A stretch of 64,000 bases of DNA from Candidatus Omnitrophota bacterium (lineage in GTDB: Bacteria; Hinthialibacterota; Hinthialibacteria; OLB16). A program made the translations under genes and the position numbers. The DNA lies in NCBI GenBank assembly GCA_020632575.1, contig JACKFH010000007.1:171762-235761 (forward strand), written 5' to 3'. Position 1 is the stretch's first letter; each line of letters opens with the position of its first letter. This document shows positions 43,206 to 51,301 of this stretch, piece by piece. A model generated the notes under the pieces. That model did not search any database. It saw only the letters and a program-made list of their open reading frames with translations, and was not told the origin of the DNA.

Positions 43206-43928
43206 ATGGAAGAAAAGACTGTTCATCCGCTTGATGGGGGCCGTATCGATTTGGCCGTTTACAACGAAGCCAATGCCATCTTCTTCTGCTGCCAATCCGA
43301 ATTGGAAGAAGAGGAGGATTACTCCGAGTTGTTTGGAGACCGACCGCAATGGACGGAGGCGGTGGCGTCGGGCCGGTTCCTGCCATTGGAGTTGTACCAG
43401 GACGATTGCTTCAATGTGCGTTTCGTTTTGGGGGAACTCACCGAAACGGAAAAGTCCGAGTGGGTGGGGCGGGTGACCACGAAGCTAAACATCCCCAGCG
43501 GAGCCTTGGCGTTGAGCGCCGGTTTCGAGGCTCTTTATGGCGAAGTCGATGAGGAGAACATTCACCTGGTCGAGGTCCCCGAGGGGGCTTATCGCGTCAC
43601 CGTTTACGCCTACCTGCCGGGAGTCAATGGAGACTGGCACTTGGAGGAAGCCGGCTTCGAGGGAGATCTGGAGGAATGGTTCAACGAAAGCCGACCGGGG
43701 ATGGAGATTTCTCAGTGGTTGGAAGCCAGGTTGAACGAGGAGGAGGATGAGGAAGAAGGGATTGAATATGTCCACTTCTTGGTCCATCTCGAACCGATCT
43801 CCGACGAGGACGAAGTCCCATTCACCCTGACCGAGGAAGGGGCTCTTGAGCCGGAAACTCGGATTCCCGATGCGTGTCCTTTGGGAATCGAAACCGAGAA
43901 CCTGGTGGAGACGTCGGATGAGGATTGA
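43206..43928 (+). CDS. Acidic cytosolic protein of unknown function
   Basis: 240 aa, strongly acidic, no signal or membrane segment. I do not recognise it. 'RIDLAVYNEANAIFFCCQSE', 'LELYQDDCFNVRFVLGELTE' and 'VPEGAYRVTVYAYLPGVNGD' suggest a beta-rich fold with two similar halves, and there is a Glu/Asp run (EARLNEEEDEEEG) at about 188-200. ATG 43206 was chosen because AGGAG lies 10 nt upstream and the longer frame adds a polar, non-matching stretch. It sits alone between the enolase terminator and the VapBC-like pair. Confidence 0.68.
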   Translation: MEEKTVHPLDGGRIDLAVYNEANAIFFCCQSELEEEEDYSELFGDRPQWTEAVASGRFLPLELYQDDCFNVRFVLGELTETEKSEWVGRVTTKLNIPSGALALSAGFEALYGEVDEENIHLVEVPEGAYRVTVYAYLPGVNGDWHLEEAGFEGDLEEWFNESRPGMEISQWLEARLNEEEDEEEGIEYVHFLVHLEPISDEDEVPFTLTEEGALEPETRIPDACPLGIETENLVETSDED

Positions 43929-44104
43929 GTAAAGCATCGGGCTTACAGTTTAATGGCGCGAAGGGCATAGGTTTTCAGAACTGTACCTCAGAAGAATTCC
44001 CTTTCTGGAAATCCAGGGCTCCGGATTCCGCAGGGAGGGAGTCTTCTTGCTTTTGTTTCTGGCGATTTTTGAGTTTCTGGGGTAGAATGCGGTTTGGGAG
44101 AGTG

Positions 44105-44353
44105 ATGACCATGAAGGAAATCCATGTTGAGGGTCTTGTTGGAAACGACAAAACTCTACACCTTATCTTGCCTAAAAATGTTGAAGAAGGTCCGGTCGAG
44201 GTCATTTTGCGGGCCAAGGGGAAACCTAAGCGCAACGGTGATCGCGTCCTAACTTCGTTTTTCGAAAAGGTTCGGCAATCACGCATTCCCGCCCGGTCGA
44301 AAGAAGAGATCGATAGGGCCCTCCAAGAGGAAAGAAATTCCTGGGACGAATAG
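44105..44353 (+). CDS. Antitoxin of a VapBC-like pair
   Basis: 82 aa. 'MKEIHVEGLVGNDKTLHLILP' followed by 'GPVEVILRAKG' is the small N-terminal beta domain common in antitoxins paired with PIN toxins, and the helical acidic tail 'SKEEIDRALQEERNSWDE' is the type that binds and blocks the toxin. GGGAG is a few nt before ATG 44105; ATG 44111 is also possible. It lies 3 nt before the PIN gene. The longer upstream reading frame seems accidental. Confidence 0.72.
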   Translation: MTMKEIHVEGLVGNDKTLHLILPKNVEEGPVEVILRAKGKPKRNGDRVLTSFFEKVRQSRIPARSKEEIDRALQEERNSWDE

Positions 44354-44356
44354 ATT

Positions 44357-44779
44357 GTGGGTCGAATTTATCTCGACAGTTGTATTGTGATCTACTTGGT
44401 CGAAGGCACCGAGGAGGTCCGATCAATTCTGGAAAATCGTCTGAACGATCCCGTTTTAGGTGACACCGAAATTGTGGTTTCGGATTTAGTGAGACTTGAG
44501 ACTCTAGTTATCCCCAGAAGGTCGGGAGACACGGACCTGTTGGATCTGTTTGAGAGTTTCTTTTTGGATCCTTCGGTCGAGATTCCGGAACCCACAAGAA
44601 CGGTCTTTGACCGAGCCACAGAAATCCGCGCTAAACACTCGGTTCCGACGCCGGACGCACTTCATCTCGCATTTGCCATTGAGGGAAATTGCGATGAGTT
44701 TTGGACGAACGATCGTCGTCTTGAAAAAGCCGCGGACGATCTTTTAAGGGTCATCTTGCCCGTGAGAAGTTCAGGCTAG
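44357..44779 (+). CDS. PIN-domain RNase toxin, VapC-like
   Basis: 140 aa PIN-fold endoribonuclease. The four acidic residues of the active site are visible: Asp7 in 'IYLDSCIVIYLVEG', Glu in 'SDLVRLETLV', and Asp residues in 'PDALHLAFA' and 'FWTNDRRL'. VapC toxins cut tRNA or rRNA when the antitoxin is lost. Start is GTG 44357, 3 nt after the antitoxin stop. A terminator follows at 44835, making the pair a compact two-gene unit. Confidence 0.85.
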   Translation: MGRIYLDSCIVIYLVEGTEEVRSILENRLNDPVLGDTEIVVSDLVRLETLVIPRRSGDTDLLDLFESFFLDPSVEIPEPTRTVFDRATEIRAKHSVPTPDALHLAFAIEGNCDEFWTNDRRLEKAADDLLRVILPVRSSG

Positions 44780-44834
44780 GATAGACCGCTAGCCTATAGC
44801 ATTCCGGAAATTTCCCGATATACTGTTAATGAAG

Positions 44835-44868
44835 AGCCGGGGTCCCCGAAAGGCGACCCCGGTTTTTC
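44835..44868 (+). terminator. Rho-independent terminator after the VapBC-like pair
   Basis: CCGGGGTC and GACCCCGG form eight perfect pairs around CCCGAAAGGC, followed by TTTTTC. It separates the toxin genes from typA. Confidence 0.85.
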
Positions 44869-44990
44869 TGTGCATGGACCGAAGCCCGGAGCAACAGTTT
44901 CCGGGGGAAACTTTCGAGTCCCCGATACCGGTAATGTGACGCGTCCCCGCGTCCTGATTTTTCCCAGTGGGAAACCCAAGGATTAAGAAC

Positions 44991-46868
44991 ATGACACCAG
45001 TGGATAAAATCCGCAACCTCGCGATTATTGCGCACATCGATCATGGTAAGACCACTCTGATCGATTCCATCTTTCGGTCGGCCAAATTCTTCCGCGACAA
45101 TCAACAGGTCGAGGAACGAATGATGGACAACAACGAGATCGAGCGCGAGCGCGGGATCACCATCCGGTCCAAACACTGTACGGTGCATTGGAACGATTAT
45201 CTGATCAACATCATCGACACCCCGGGCCATGCCGACTTCTCCGGCGAGGTCGAGCGGGTTCTCTCCATGGTCGATTCGGTCCTTCTTCTGGTGGACGCCA
45301 ACGAAGGCCCCATGCCGCAGACTCGCTACGTCCTCATGCGCGCACTCAGACTCGGTCTCAAACCGATTGTCATTGTTAACAAAGTCGATCGCCCCAACGC
45401 TCAGCCTGACTCGGCATTGGATAAAACGTTCGACCTCTTCCTTGAACTCGGCGCCAATGACGAACAAGCGGATTTCCCGGTTCTCTATGGTTCCGGTCTC
45501 GACGGTTGGTTGGTCCGCGATCTCGATAAGGACGCCCACGAGGGAATGGAGGCCCTTTTCGAAACCATTGTCGAAAAGGTTCCGCCTCCGGATGTCGACC
45601 AGGAAGGCCCGTTCCTCATGCAGATCAGCAGCATCGCCTGGAACGATTACATTGGCCGCATCGGCTGTGGTCGTGTTCTTCGAGGCAAGCTAAAGAAGGG
45701 TCAGACCTTCCGTCAGACCATGACCGCCTGGAAAGAGGCTGGGAATCTGTTGGCTGGCTGGGATGAGGTCGAGAAAACCAACGAGAAAGCGGTCCACCTT
45801 TGGGAGACCAGGGGACTCGAGCGCGCGGAGGTCGATGAGATCAGCGCGGGCGACATCGTCTGGATCGCCGGGCCCGCCGAGATCGGCATTGGCGACACCT
45901 TTGCCGCGGTCGATTGCGACGAGGTTCTCAAGCCTCTGGAGATCGAGGAACCGACTGTCTCGATGTTCTTCCTGGTCAACGATGGCCCCTTCGGCGGCGA
46001 TGAGGGGAACGCGATGACTCTGCGCCAGATCAAGGAGCGCATCGAAAAAGAACTGCGAACCAATGTCGCTCTCCGGATGGAGGATCTGGGTCGCGCCGAT
46101 GGCGTCAAAGTCTCCGGACGCGGCGAGCTCCATCTCGGCATCCTGATCGAGGAGATGCGCCGCGAGGGGAATGAACTCTGTGTCTCCCGCCCCGAGGTTA
46201 TTCTTCATGTCGACGAGACCGGTGCGACACTTGAGCCGATGGAGCAGCTCATCATCGACGTTCCGGAAGAATATCAGGGCACAGTGATCGAGAAGCTGGC
46301 CAAGCGCAAAGGCGAGCTCAAGCACATGGAAAATCCCGGAACCGGCGTTCTCCGTCTCGAATTCGATATCCCGACTCGCGGCCTCATCGGGTATCGCACC
46401 GATTTCCTGACGGACACACGCGGTTTGGGGATTATGTCCTCGCGTTTTATCGGTTACGGACCCTGGAAGGGCGAGGTCGCCTCACGCACCCGAGGCTCCC
46501 TGGTCAGTATGGAGGGCGGTCAATCGACCAGCTATCAGTTGGAGAACCTCCAACAACGCGCCACCCTGTTCATTGGGGCCAACGAAAAGGTGTATGAGGG
46601 CCAGATCGTCGGCGAGAACTCCCGCCCCGAGGACATGCCCTGCAACCCGACCAAAAAGAAAGCGATGACCAACCACCGCTCTGCCACCAAAGAGGTCGAC
46701 ACCGGTCTCAAGGTTCCTCGCAAGATGGGTCTCGACGCCGCGCTTGAATGGATCTCCGATGACGAGTTGGTGGAGGTCACTCCTCAATCGATCCGTCTAC
46801 GGAAAGCCATCCTCAACGCGGAGAACCGGAAGCAGGCGCAGAAGAAGCAGCTGGCGATGGCGGGGTAG
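44991..46868 (+). CDS. typA: GTP-binding protein TypA/BipA
   Basis: 625 aa translational GTPase that binds the ribosome and aids 50S assembly and stress adaptation. GTPase motifs: 'AHIDHGKTTL' (G1), 'ERERGITI' (G2), 'DTPGHADFSGEV' (G3), 'NKVDRPNA' (G4). Domains II, III and V follow, with the C-terminal BipA-specific region 'RGLIGYRTDFLTDTRGLGIM'. AAGGA lies 8 nt before ATG 44991; the frame extends further up but without homology. Three small perfect hairpins precede it: 44896-44912, 44938-44953 and 44960-44974. Confidence 0.96.
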   Translation: MTPVDKIRNLAIIAHIDHGKTTLIDSIFRSAKFFRDNQQVEERMMDNNEIERERGITIRSKHCTVHWNDYLINIIDTPGHADFSGEVERVLSMVDSVLLLVDANEGPMPQTRYVLMRALRLGLKPIVIVNKVDRPNAQPDSALDKTFDLFLELGANDEQADFPVLYGSGLDGWLVRDLDKDAHEGMEALFETIVEKVPPPDVDQEGPFLMQISSIAWNDYIGRIGCGRVLRGKLKKGQTFRQTMTAWKEAGNLLAGWDEVEKTNEKAVHLWETRGLERAEVDEISAGDIVWIAGPAEIGIGDTFAAVDCDEVLKPLEIEEPTVSMFFLVNDGPFGGDEGNAMTLRQIKERIEKELRTNVALRMEDLGRADGVKVSGRGELHLGILIEEMRREGNELCVSRPEVILHVDETGATLEPMEQLIIDVPEEYQGTVIEKLAKRKGELKHMENPGTGVLRLEFDIPTRGLIGYRTDFLTDTRGLGIMSSRFIGYGPWKGEVASRTRGSLVSMEGGQSTSYQLENLQQRATLFIGANEKVYEGQIVGENSRPEDMPCNPTKKKAMTNHRSATKEVDTGLKVPRKMGLDAALEWISDDELVEVTPQSIRLRKAILNAENRKQAQKKQLAMAG

Positions 46869-46893
46869 TCCCAGTCATGGCAGGGTGATTTGT

Positions 46894-46920
46894 GTCATAC
46901 CCGCGAAGGCGGGTATCCAT
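46894..46920. repeat. Short palindromic repeat, copy 2 (compensatory change)
   Basis: ATACCCGCgaagGCGGGTAT in a 27-nt unit starting GTC and ending CCAT. Compared with copy 1 at 42974-43000, the third base of the left arm (T to A) and its partner (A to T) have both changed, keeping the palindrome. Confidence 0.7.
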
Positions 46921-47021
46921 GGATCGGTGCTCGAACGCTGCTCCGCATCGTTCCTCCTCACAGCGGATTCCCACATCCGCTGTGGGCGTTCCATGATTCA
47001 AAGGGGGAAGAAGCGGGCCCC

Positions 47022-49680
47022 TCAAACCGAGACGCCCTCTTCCCTCAGAATCAACCGATCCCGCGACACATCCAAATAAACCGGATCGAGCGCATAGGGC
47101 TTTGCCAGGGCTTGGATGACCTCCTCGGGGCGAACCGACTTTCCGTTCTCCGAAGAGAGTTTCAATCTCAGGACCGGCGATCCATCTTCCGAATCCAATT
47201 CGAGGTGCTCGATGAAATCGGCGGCTTCGAGAGTCTTTGCGGGTTTCCCTTTTCGAGCGGCTCTTCCGATGGGGAGCGTTTTTTCACTTTCATAGCGATC
47301 GATTCCCTGCTCGAGTGCGGCATGGATCTCGTCGAGATTGGGGGTTTCCGGGATGAATCGCACGGTCGCCTCGGTTCCGACCGCGGCTTTCGCGAGAGGT
47401 GTTGCTCCCTTCTCCATCCAACGGCCCGAGGTAAACGAAACGCCCGGCGCGGAAACCGCGTTCAATCGGGCGACTAACATCGCGGGGTCGGTTTCGACAA
47501 AACCGCTGTCATCGCGGATGGAGACATCGACCCACTCCGAATGACACTCCGGTCCAAGCGGGAGAGCCATCGCGAAAGAGACCTGGGGTCTCGGATTGAA
47601 ACCTTGAGAGTGGGCCATCGGCAATTCCGCGCGGCGGAAGGTCTGGATCAACGTCCGTTGCAGGTCGAGCTGGGAAAGCCAACGCGCCGGACCGGTCTTC
47701 GAAAACTGCAGACGGAGATTCGTGCTGGGAATCTGTTGCGAATTGAACCCCGGCTTCGGCGCCTCCGGGATTTCCTCGGGAGTCCCGCAAGCGTCGTTCT
47801 CGCCGGAAACGGTGCGGGCTTTTTCCAGTTCAACCAGAGACATCCCCTCCGGTTCCACCTCGGGGCGGTAGAGATCGTGACGGTAATCCTCGGTGCAAAT
47901 CTCGCAGATCGTGCAGGTGCGTCGGTCGCGGCAATCGTAGGTCGCTTTCCCATTGATCGCGCGGTTCCATTCGAGGAGGAAATAACTCCGGGCGACACCG
48001 CAAGAGACCAACTCCCAGGGGAAGATTTCGTGCTCGCAGCGTTCGCGTTGGTTGTAGAAAGCGGGGTCGATGCCCGTGTCCTCGAAAGCCTGCATCCAAA
48101 GGTCGTAGCGAAAAGTCTCGCCCCAATCGTCGAAACGGCAACCCAGTTCCCAGGCACGCTCGATCGCTCGGGAAACTTTTCGGTCCCCGCGCGACATCAC
48201 TCCCTCCAGCACCGAGAGGTCGGGTTCGTGATAACTGAACTTCACCGGTCCGCGAGGCATGATCCGTTTCAGGTAGCGCGCCTTTTCCCTTAGGGTTTCG
48301 AGATCGTCCTGAACCGACCACTGGAATGGAGTGAAAGGTTTTGGCACATGCGGGTTCACCGACACATTCAGCTTCGGACGCTTCGGCACTTTTTCCACCA
48401 GCATGTTTCGGACTCGTTTGACTAAGTCGACCAGTTCGTCGAGGTCCTCGTAAGTCTCCGTCGGCAATCCCATCTGAAAATAGAGTTTAATTGTTTGCCA
48501 ACCCTTTTGGAAAACCCCGTTGAGCGTGGCGAAAATTTCGCGATCGCCGAGGTCCTTGCTGATGACTTTCCGAAGACGCTGACTCCCCGCTTCGGGCGCG
48601 AAGGTGAACCCGGTTTGGTGGAGCTCAGCCAGACGGGTTGCGATCCGCTGATCGAATCCATCGATGCGAAGGGAGGGAAGCGAGATGCCGAGGGCAGGAT
48701 CCCAATCCTCAAGTAGGCCATCGACAATTCCTCCAAGGTCTTTGTGATCCGCTGTCGAAAGCGAGAGGAGCGAGAGATCGTCATACCCCGTGTTCTTCAT
48801 CATCTCTTTCGACAGCCGCACCAACTCGCCGCTCGGTCTCTCCCGGATCGGCCGCGTGATGTACCCGGCCTGGCAGAAACGGCAACCGCGCGTGCAGCCA
48901 CGTAAGACTTCGAGGGCAGCTCGATCATGAATCGTCTTGCTGGAGGGAACCATCGGCGCGGTGTCGATGTAGGCCCCATTGAGTTGGACCTTTCTCGCCA
49001 TCACCGGGATGGGGATGTCCTCGTATTTCTTTTTGAACCCATCGACTGTTCCATCGGCCTGATAGAAAACCTCATACAGGCTCGGGACATAGACTCCGGG
49101 AATTTTTGCGAGAGCATGAAGAAGTTCTTCGCGGTCGGTTTCATGGACCGGCATTTCCGCAAGCAGGTCGTTGATTTCGAGGATGACCTCCTCGCCATCG
49201 CCGATGACATACGCGTCGAAAAACTCCGCCATCGGTTCGCCGTTGTAGACACACGACCCGCCGCCAATGACGATGGGGATACCGTTGGTCGCGATTCCGT
49301 TGGTGAATAGGGAGGCCGCCCGAATTGAGGATGGTCAGCACATTCGTATAGTTCATCTCGTGCTGGAGCGAGAATCCCAGGACATCGAAATCGGTGAGTG
49401 GACGATTGTTCTCGAGACTGCAAAGGGTCTCGCCCAACTCGGCGAGGCGTTTCTCGGCATCGATCCACGGTGTAAAGATCCGTTCGCAGGAACTGAGAGG
49501 CGACTGGTTGATCAGCCCATAGAGGATGCTCATCCCGGTGAAAGACATGCCGATCTCATAGACATCCGGGAAGGCGAAACACCATTTCACCCGGGCCTCC
49601 GTGTCGATCGGTTTCTGGTTGAACTCACCGGCCACATAACGGGCGGGCCGTTCGACTGAATTTAAAAAGAGATGACTCAC
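47022..49680 (-). CDS. Radical SAM protein with DUF2344 domain (TIGR03960/TIGR03936 type), broken by one frameshift
   Basis: Two frames make one protein of about 885 aa. The first (GTG 49680 to about 49284) reads 'WCFAFPDVYEIGMSFTGMS' through 'LTILNSGGLPI'; the second, open from about 49283 to 47022, resumes 'GIPIVIGGGSCVYNGEPMA'. Joining them by skipping one base gives nine residues between LPI and PIVI, as I expect for the family, so there is one extra base near 49284-49300. The radical SAM core follows with the Fe-S cluster motif 'RGCTRGCRFCQAGY', then a DUF2344 domain ('RWLSQLDLQRTLIQTFRR', 'GFNPRPQVSFAMALPLG'). The fused family acts in radical chemistry linked to tRNA or ribosome modification in other bacteria; the exact reaction is unknown. 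Confidence 0.85.
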
Positions 49681-49867
49681 TCTCGCACCACCTTTTGTCT
49701 TGTCTCTGGATTTCGGAATATACTCTAGGAAAAACCGCGAGTCCGCGCGGATATGAATCTTAGTTTAGGACCAAAAACGACGGTTGAGTAGGGTTCGGTG
49801 ATTCATTCCTCCCCCTCGATGGAGGAGCTTAGGTGGGGTGATCGGGAGAACGCTCACCCTTCCCCAG

Positions 49868-50028
49868 CCCCTCCTAGCGAGGGAGGGGAGTCGACCGCCC
49901 CCGATCGGTGCTCGCGCCGGATTTATGAATCCGGCGCGCGGTTTGTCAGGGGTTGTACTCCTAGGGGGCAGTCCCTCTGGGAGTACAACTCCCGTCAAAC
50001 AGGGTCCCGGAATCGCAGTTCCGGGACC
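49868..50028. repeat. Cluster of four hairpins in the intergenic gap before tsaC
   Basis: The 394-nt gap 49681-50073 has no gene. It holds four inverted repeats in tandem: CCCCTCC/GGAGGGG (49868-49888), CGCGCCGGATT/AATCCGGCGCG with loop TATG (49913-49938), GTTGTACTCC/GGAGTACAAC extended by seven inner pairs to a 17-bp stem with a CAGT loop (49952-49989), and GGTCCCGGAA/TTCCGGGACC (50003-50028). They resemble short mobile or REP-like palindromes. Confidence 0.75.
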
Positions 50029-50073
50029 AGCACCGAGTGAAGTTCCTCAACGACCGTCAGTTAGCGAAACCTA

Positions 50074-50679
50074 TTGAAAGCCTTCCATTCACCGCTCGAC
50101 CCCGGTTCCTTCTCGGCCCTCCTCGCCTGTCTCCACGCTGAGCACGTCGGCCTCTTTCCCACCGACACGGTCTATGGCATCGGTTGCCGGGCCGATTCCG
50201 AGGAGGGGACGAACCGCATCTTCGAGATCAAAGGCCGGGATTTCGCGAAAACGCTCCCGATCCTGATCGGCGATTGGGAACAGTTCGAGGAATTTGCCGA
50301 ACCGATTGGCTCCGATTACATGGACCGATTGCGCGAGGTCTGGCCCGGTGGCCTTACCGCGGTGGTTCGAGCGTCCATGAAAGGGCAGAGACTGTCCCAG
50401 GATTGTCTCCGCGAAGGGACCCTTGCGATTCGAATGCCTGACCATGAAGAACTGCGGAATCTCATTCGTGAAATCGGCGCTCCTCTCGCCGCGACCTCCG
50501 CCAATCTGAGTGGGGAGATCGAGCATCTCAGGCTTTCCGAAATCTCTAAGAAAATCAGAAGTCTGGTTGATTGGGAGTGGGATGAACCAATTGAACAAAC
50601 CGAAGTTCAGCCAAGCACGGTGGTGGACCTGACCGGCAAGACTCCGGTTGTCCTTCGACAGGGTGGGGTTGTTTTTTAG
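50074..50679 (+). CDS. tsaC: Threonylcarbamoyl-AMP synthase, TsaC/Sua5/YwlC family
   Basis: 201 aa. It makes threonylcarbamoyl-AMP for the t6A37 modification of ANN-reading tRNAs. 'VGLFPTDTVYGIGCRA' binds the substrates, 'FEIKGRDFAKTLPILIG' is the KGR-type loop, 'WPGGLTAVVRA' and 'AIRMPDHEELRNLI' and 'APLAATSANLSGE' complete the family set. No Sua5 C-terminal extension is present. The start is TTG 50074, the only in-frame option after the TAG at 50062-50064, and it lacks a clear ribosome binding site. Confidence 0.9.
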   Translation: MKAFHSPLDPGSFSALLACLHAEHVGLFPTDTVYGIGCRADSEEGTNRIFEIKGRDFAKTLPILIGDWEQFEEFAEPIGSDYMDRLREVWPGGLTAVVRASMKGQRLSQDCLREGTLAIRMPDHEELRNLIREIGAPLAATSANLSGEIEHLRLSEISKKIRSLVDWEWDEPIEQTEVQPSTVVDLTGKTPVVLRQGGVVF

Positions 50680-50705
50680 CGGATTGTTGAATCTTATGTT
50701 GGCGC

Positions 50706-50770
50706 CGTGGGAGGGGCATCCTTGCCCCGAATCGGGGGGATAATCTTCGCGGCAAGATGCCGCTCCCACG
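50706..50770. repeat. Inverted repeat of GTGGGAGNGGCATCTTGCC type
   Basis: CGTGGGAGGGGCATCCTTGCC and GGCAAGATGCCGCTCCCACG pair over about 20 bases with two differences, separated by a 24-nt C/G-rich centre. It lies between tsaC and the convergent TPR gene. Similar GTGGGAG...GGCATCTTGCC palindromes are common as small non-coding repeats. Confidence 0.65.
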
Positions 50771-50824
50771 ACGGGCTTTCCGTACGGCGGGGTGACAAAC
50801 TCAAGATTATCGAACCGTAAGTCC

Positions 50825-51172
50825 TCACTTGGTCGGGTCCCAACAATTCTCCAAATCCCCCGCGATCGCGCCCGACCCCTCCTCCTTGATCTCAATTAGG
50901 GTCGGGTCCGCCTCCTCCATTTTCTTCAGGTAGGCGTAAGCGCGGATGTGTTGGGGGTTCAGCTCCAGGGCTTTCTTCCACCAGACCCGAGCAAGGTCGC
51001 CGCGCTCGATCTGCGAATAACAGACCCCGAGGAGAAAGGGGATCTCGGGATGATCGGGATGATCCTTCACCATCTTCCGAAGGAGGCGACCGGCCTCCAT
51101 GATCTCTCCCTGTCTCCCGAGCGTACGGACATGGGAGAGCAGTTCCTCCACTTGTTGGTTCTTCCGATTCAC
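50825..51172 (-). CDS. Small TPR-repeat protein
   Basis: 115 aa with about two tetratricopeptide repeats: 'EAGRLLRKMVKDHPDHPEIP' then 'GDLARVWWKKALELNPQHIR'. There is no signal peptide; the tail is acidic with one Cys. Such short TPR proteins usually bind partners and have no enzyme activity. It is convergent with tsaC and divergent from the DUF115 gene. ATG 51172 is the first and only good start. Confidence 0.75.
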   Translation of the reverse strand: MNRKNQQVEELLSHVRTLGRQGEIMEAGRLLRKMVKDHPDHPEIPFLLGVCYSQIERGDLARVWWKKALELNPQHIRAYAYLKKMEEADPTLIEIKEEGSGAIAGDLENCWDPTK

Positions 51173-51301
51173 ATCAATAGGCCCTGTCCAAGAATAGCGA
51201 CTACCCTATCACGTTTTCCCCTCTTCTAAGAACCGAAAATTGTTCTTCTTTCCCTTCTTCCCTGGTCAACCGAATCCCGGGGATTTACTCTCTTTCCGGA
51301 A

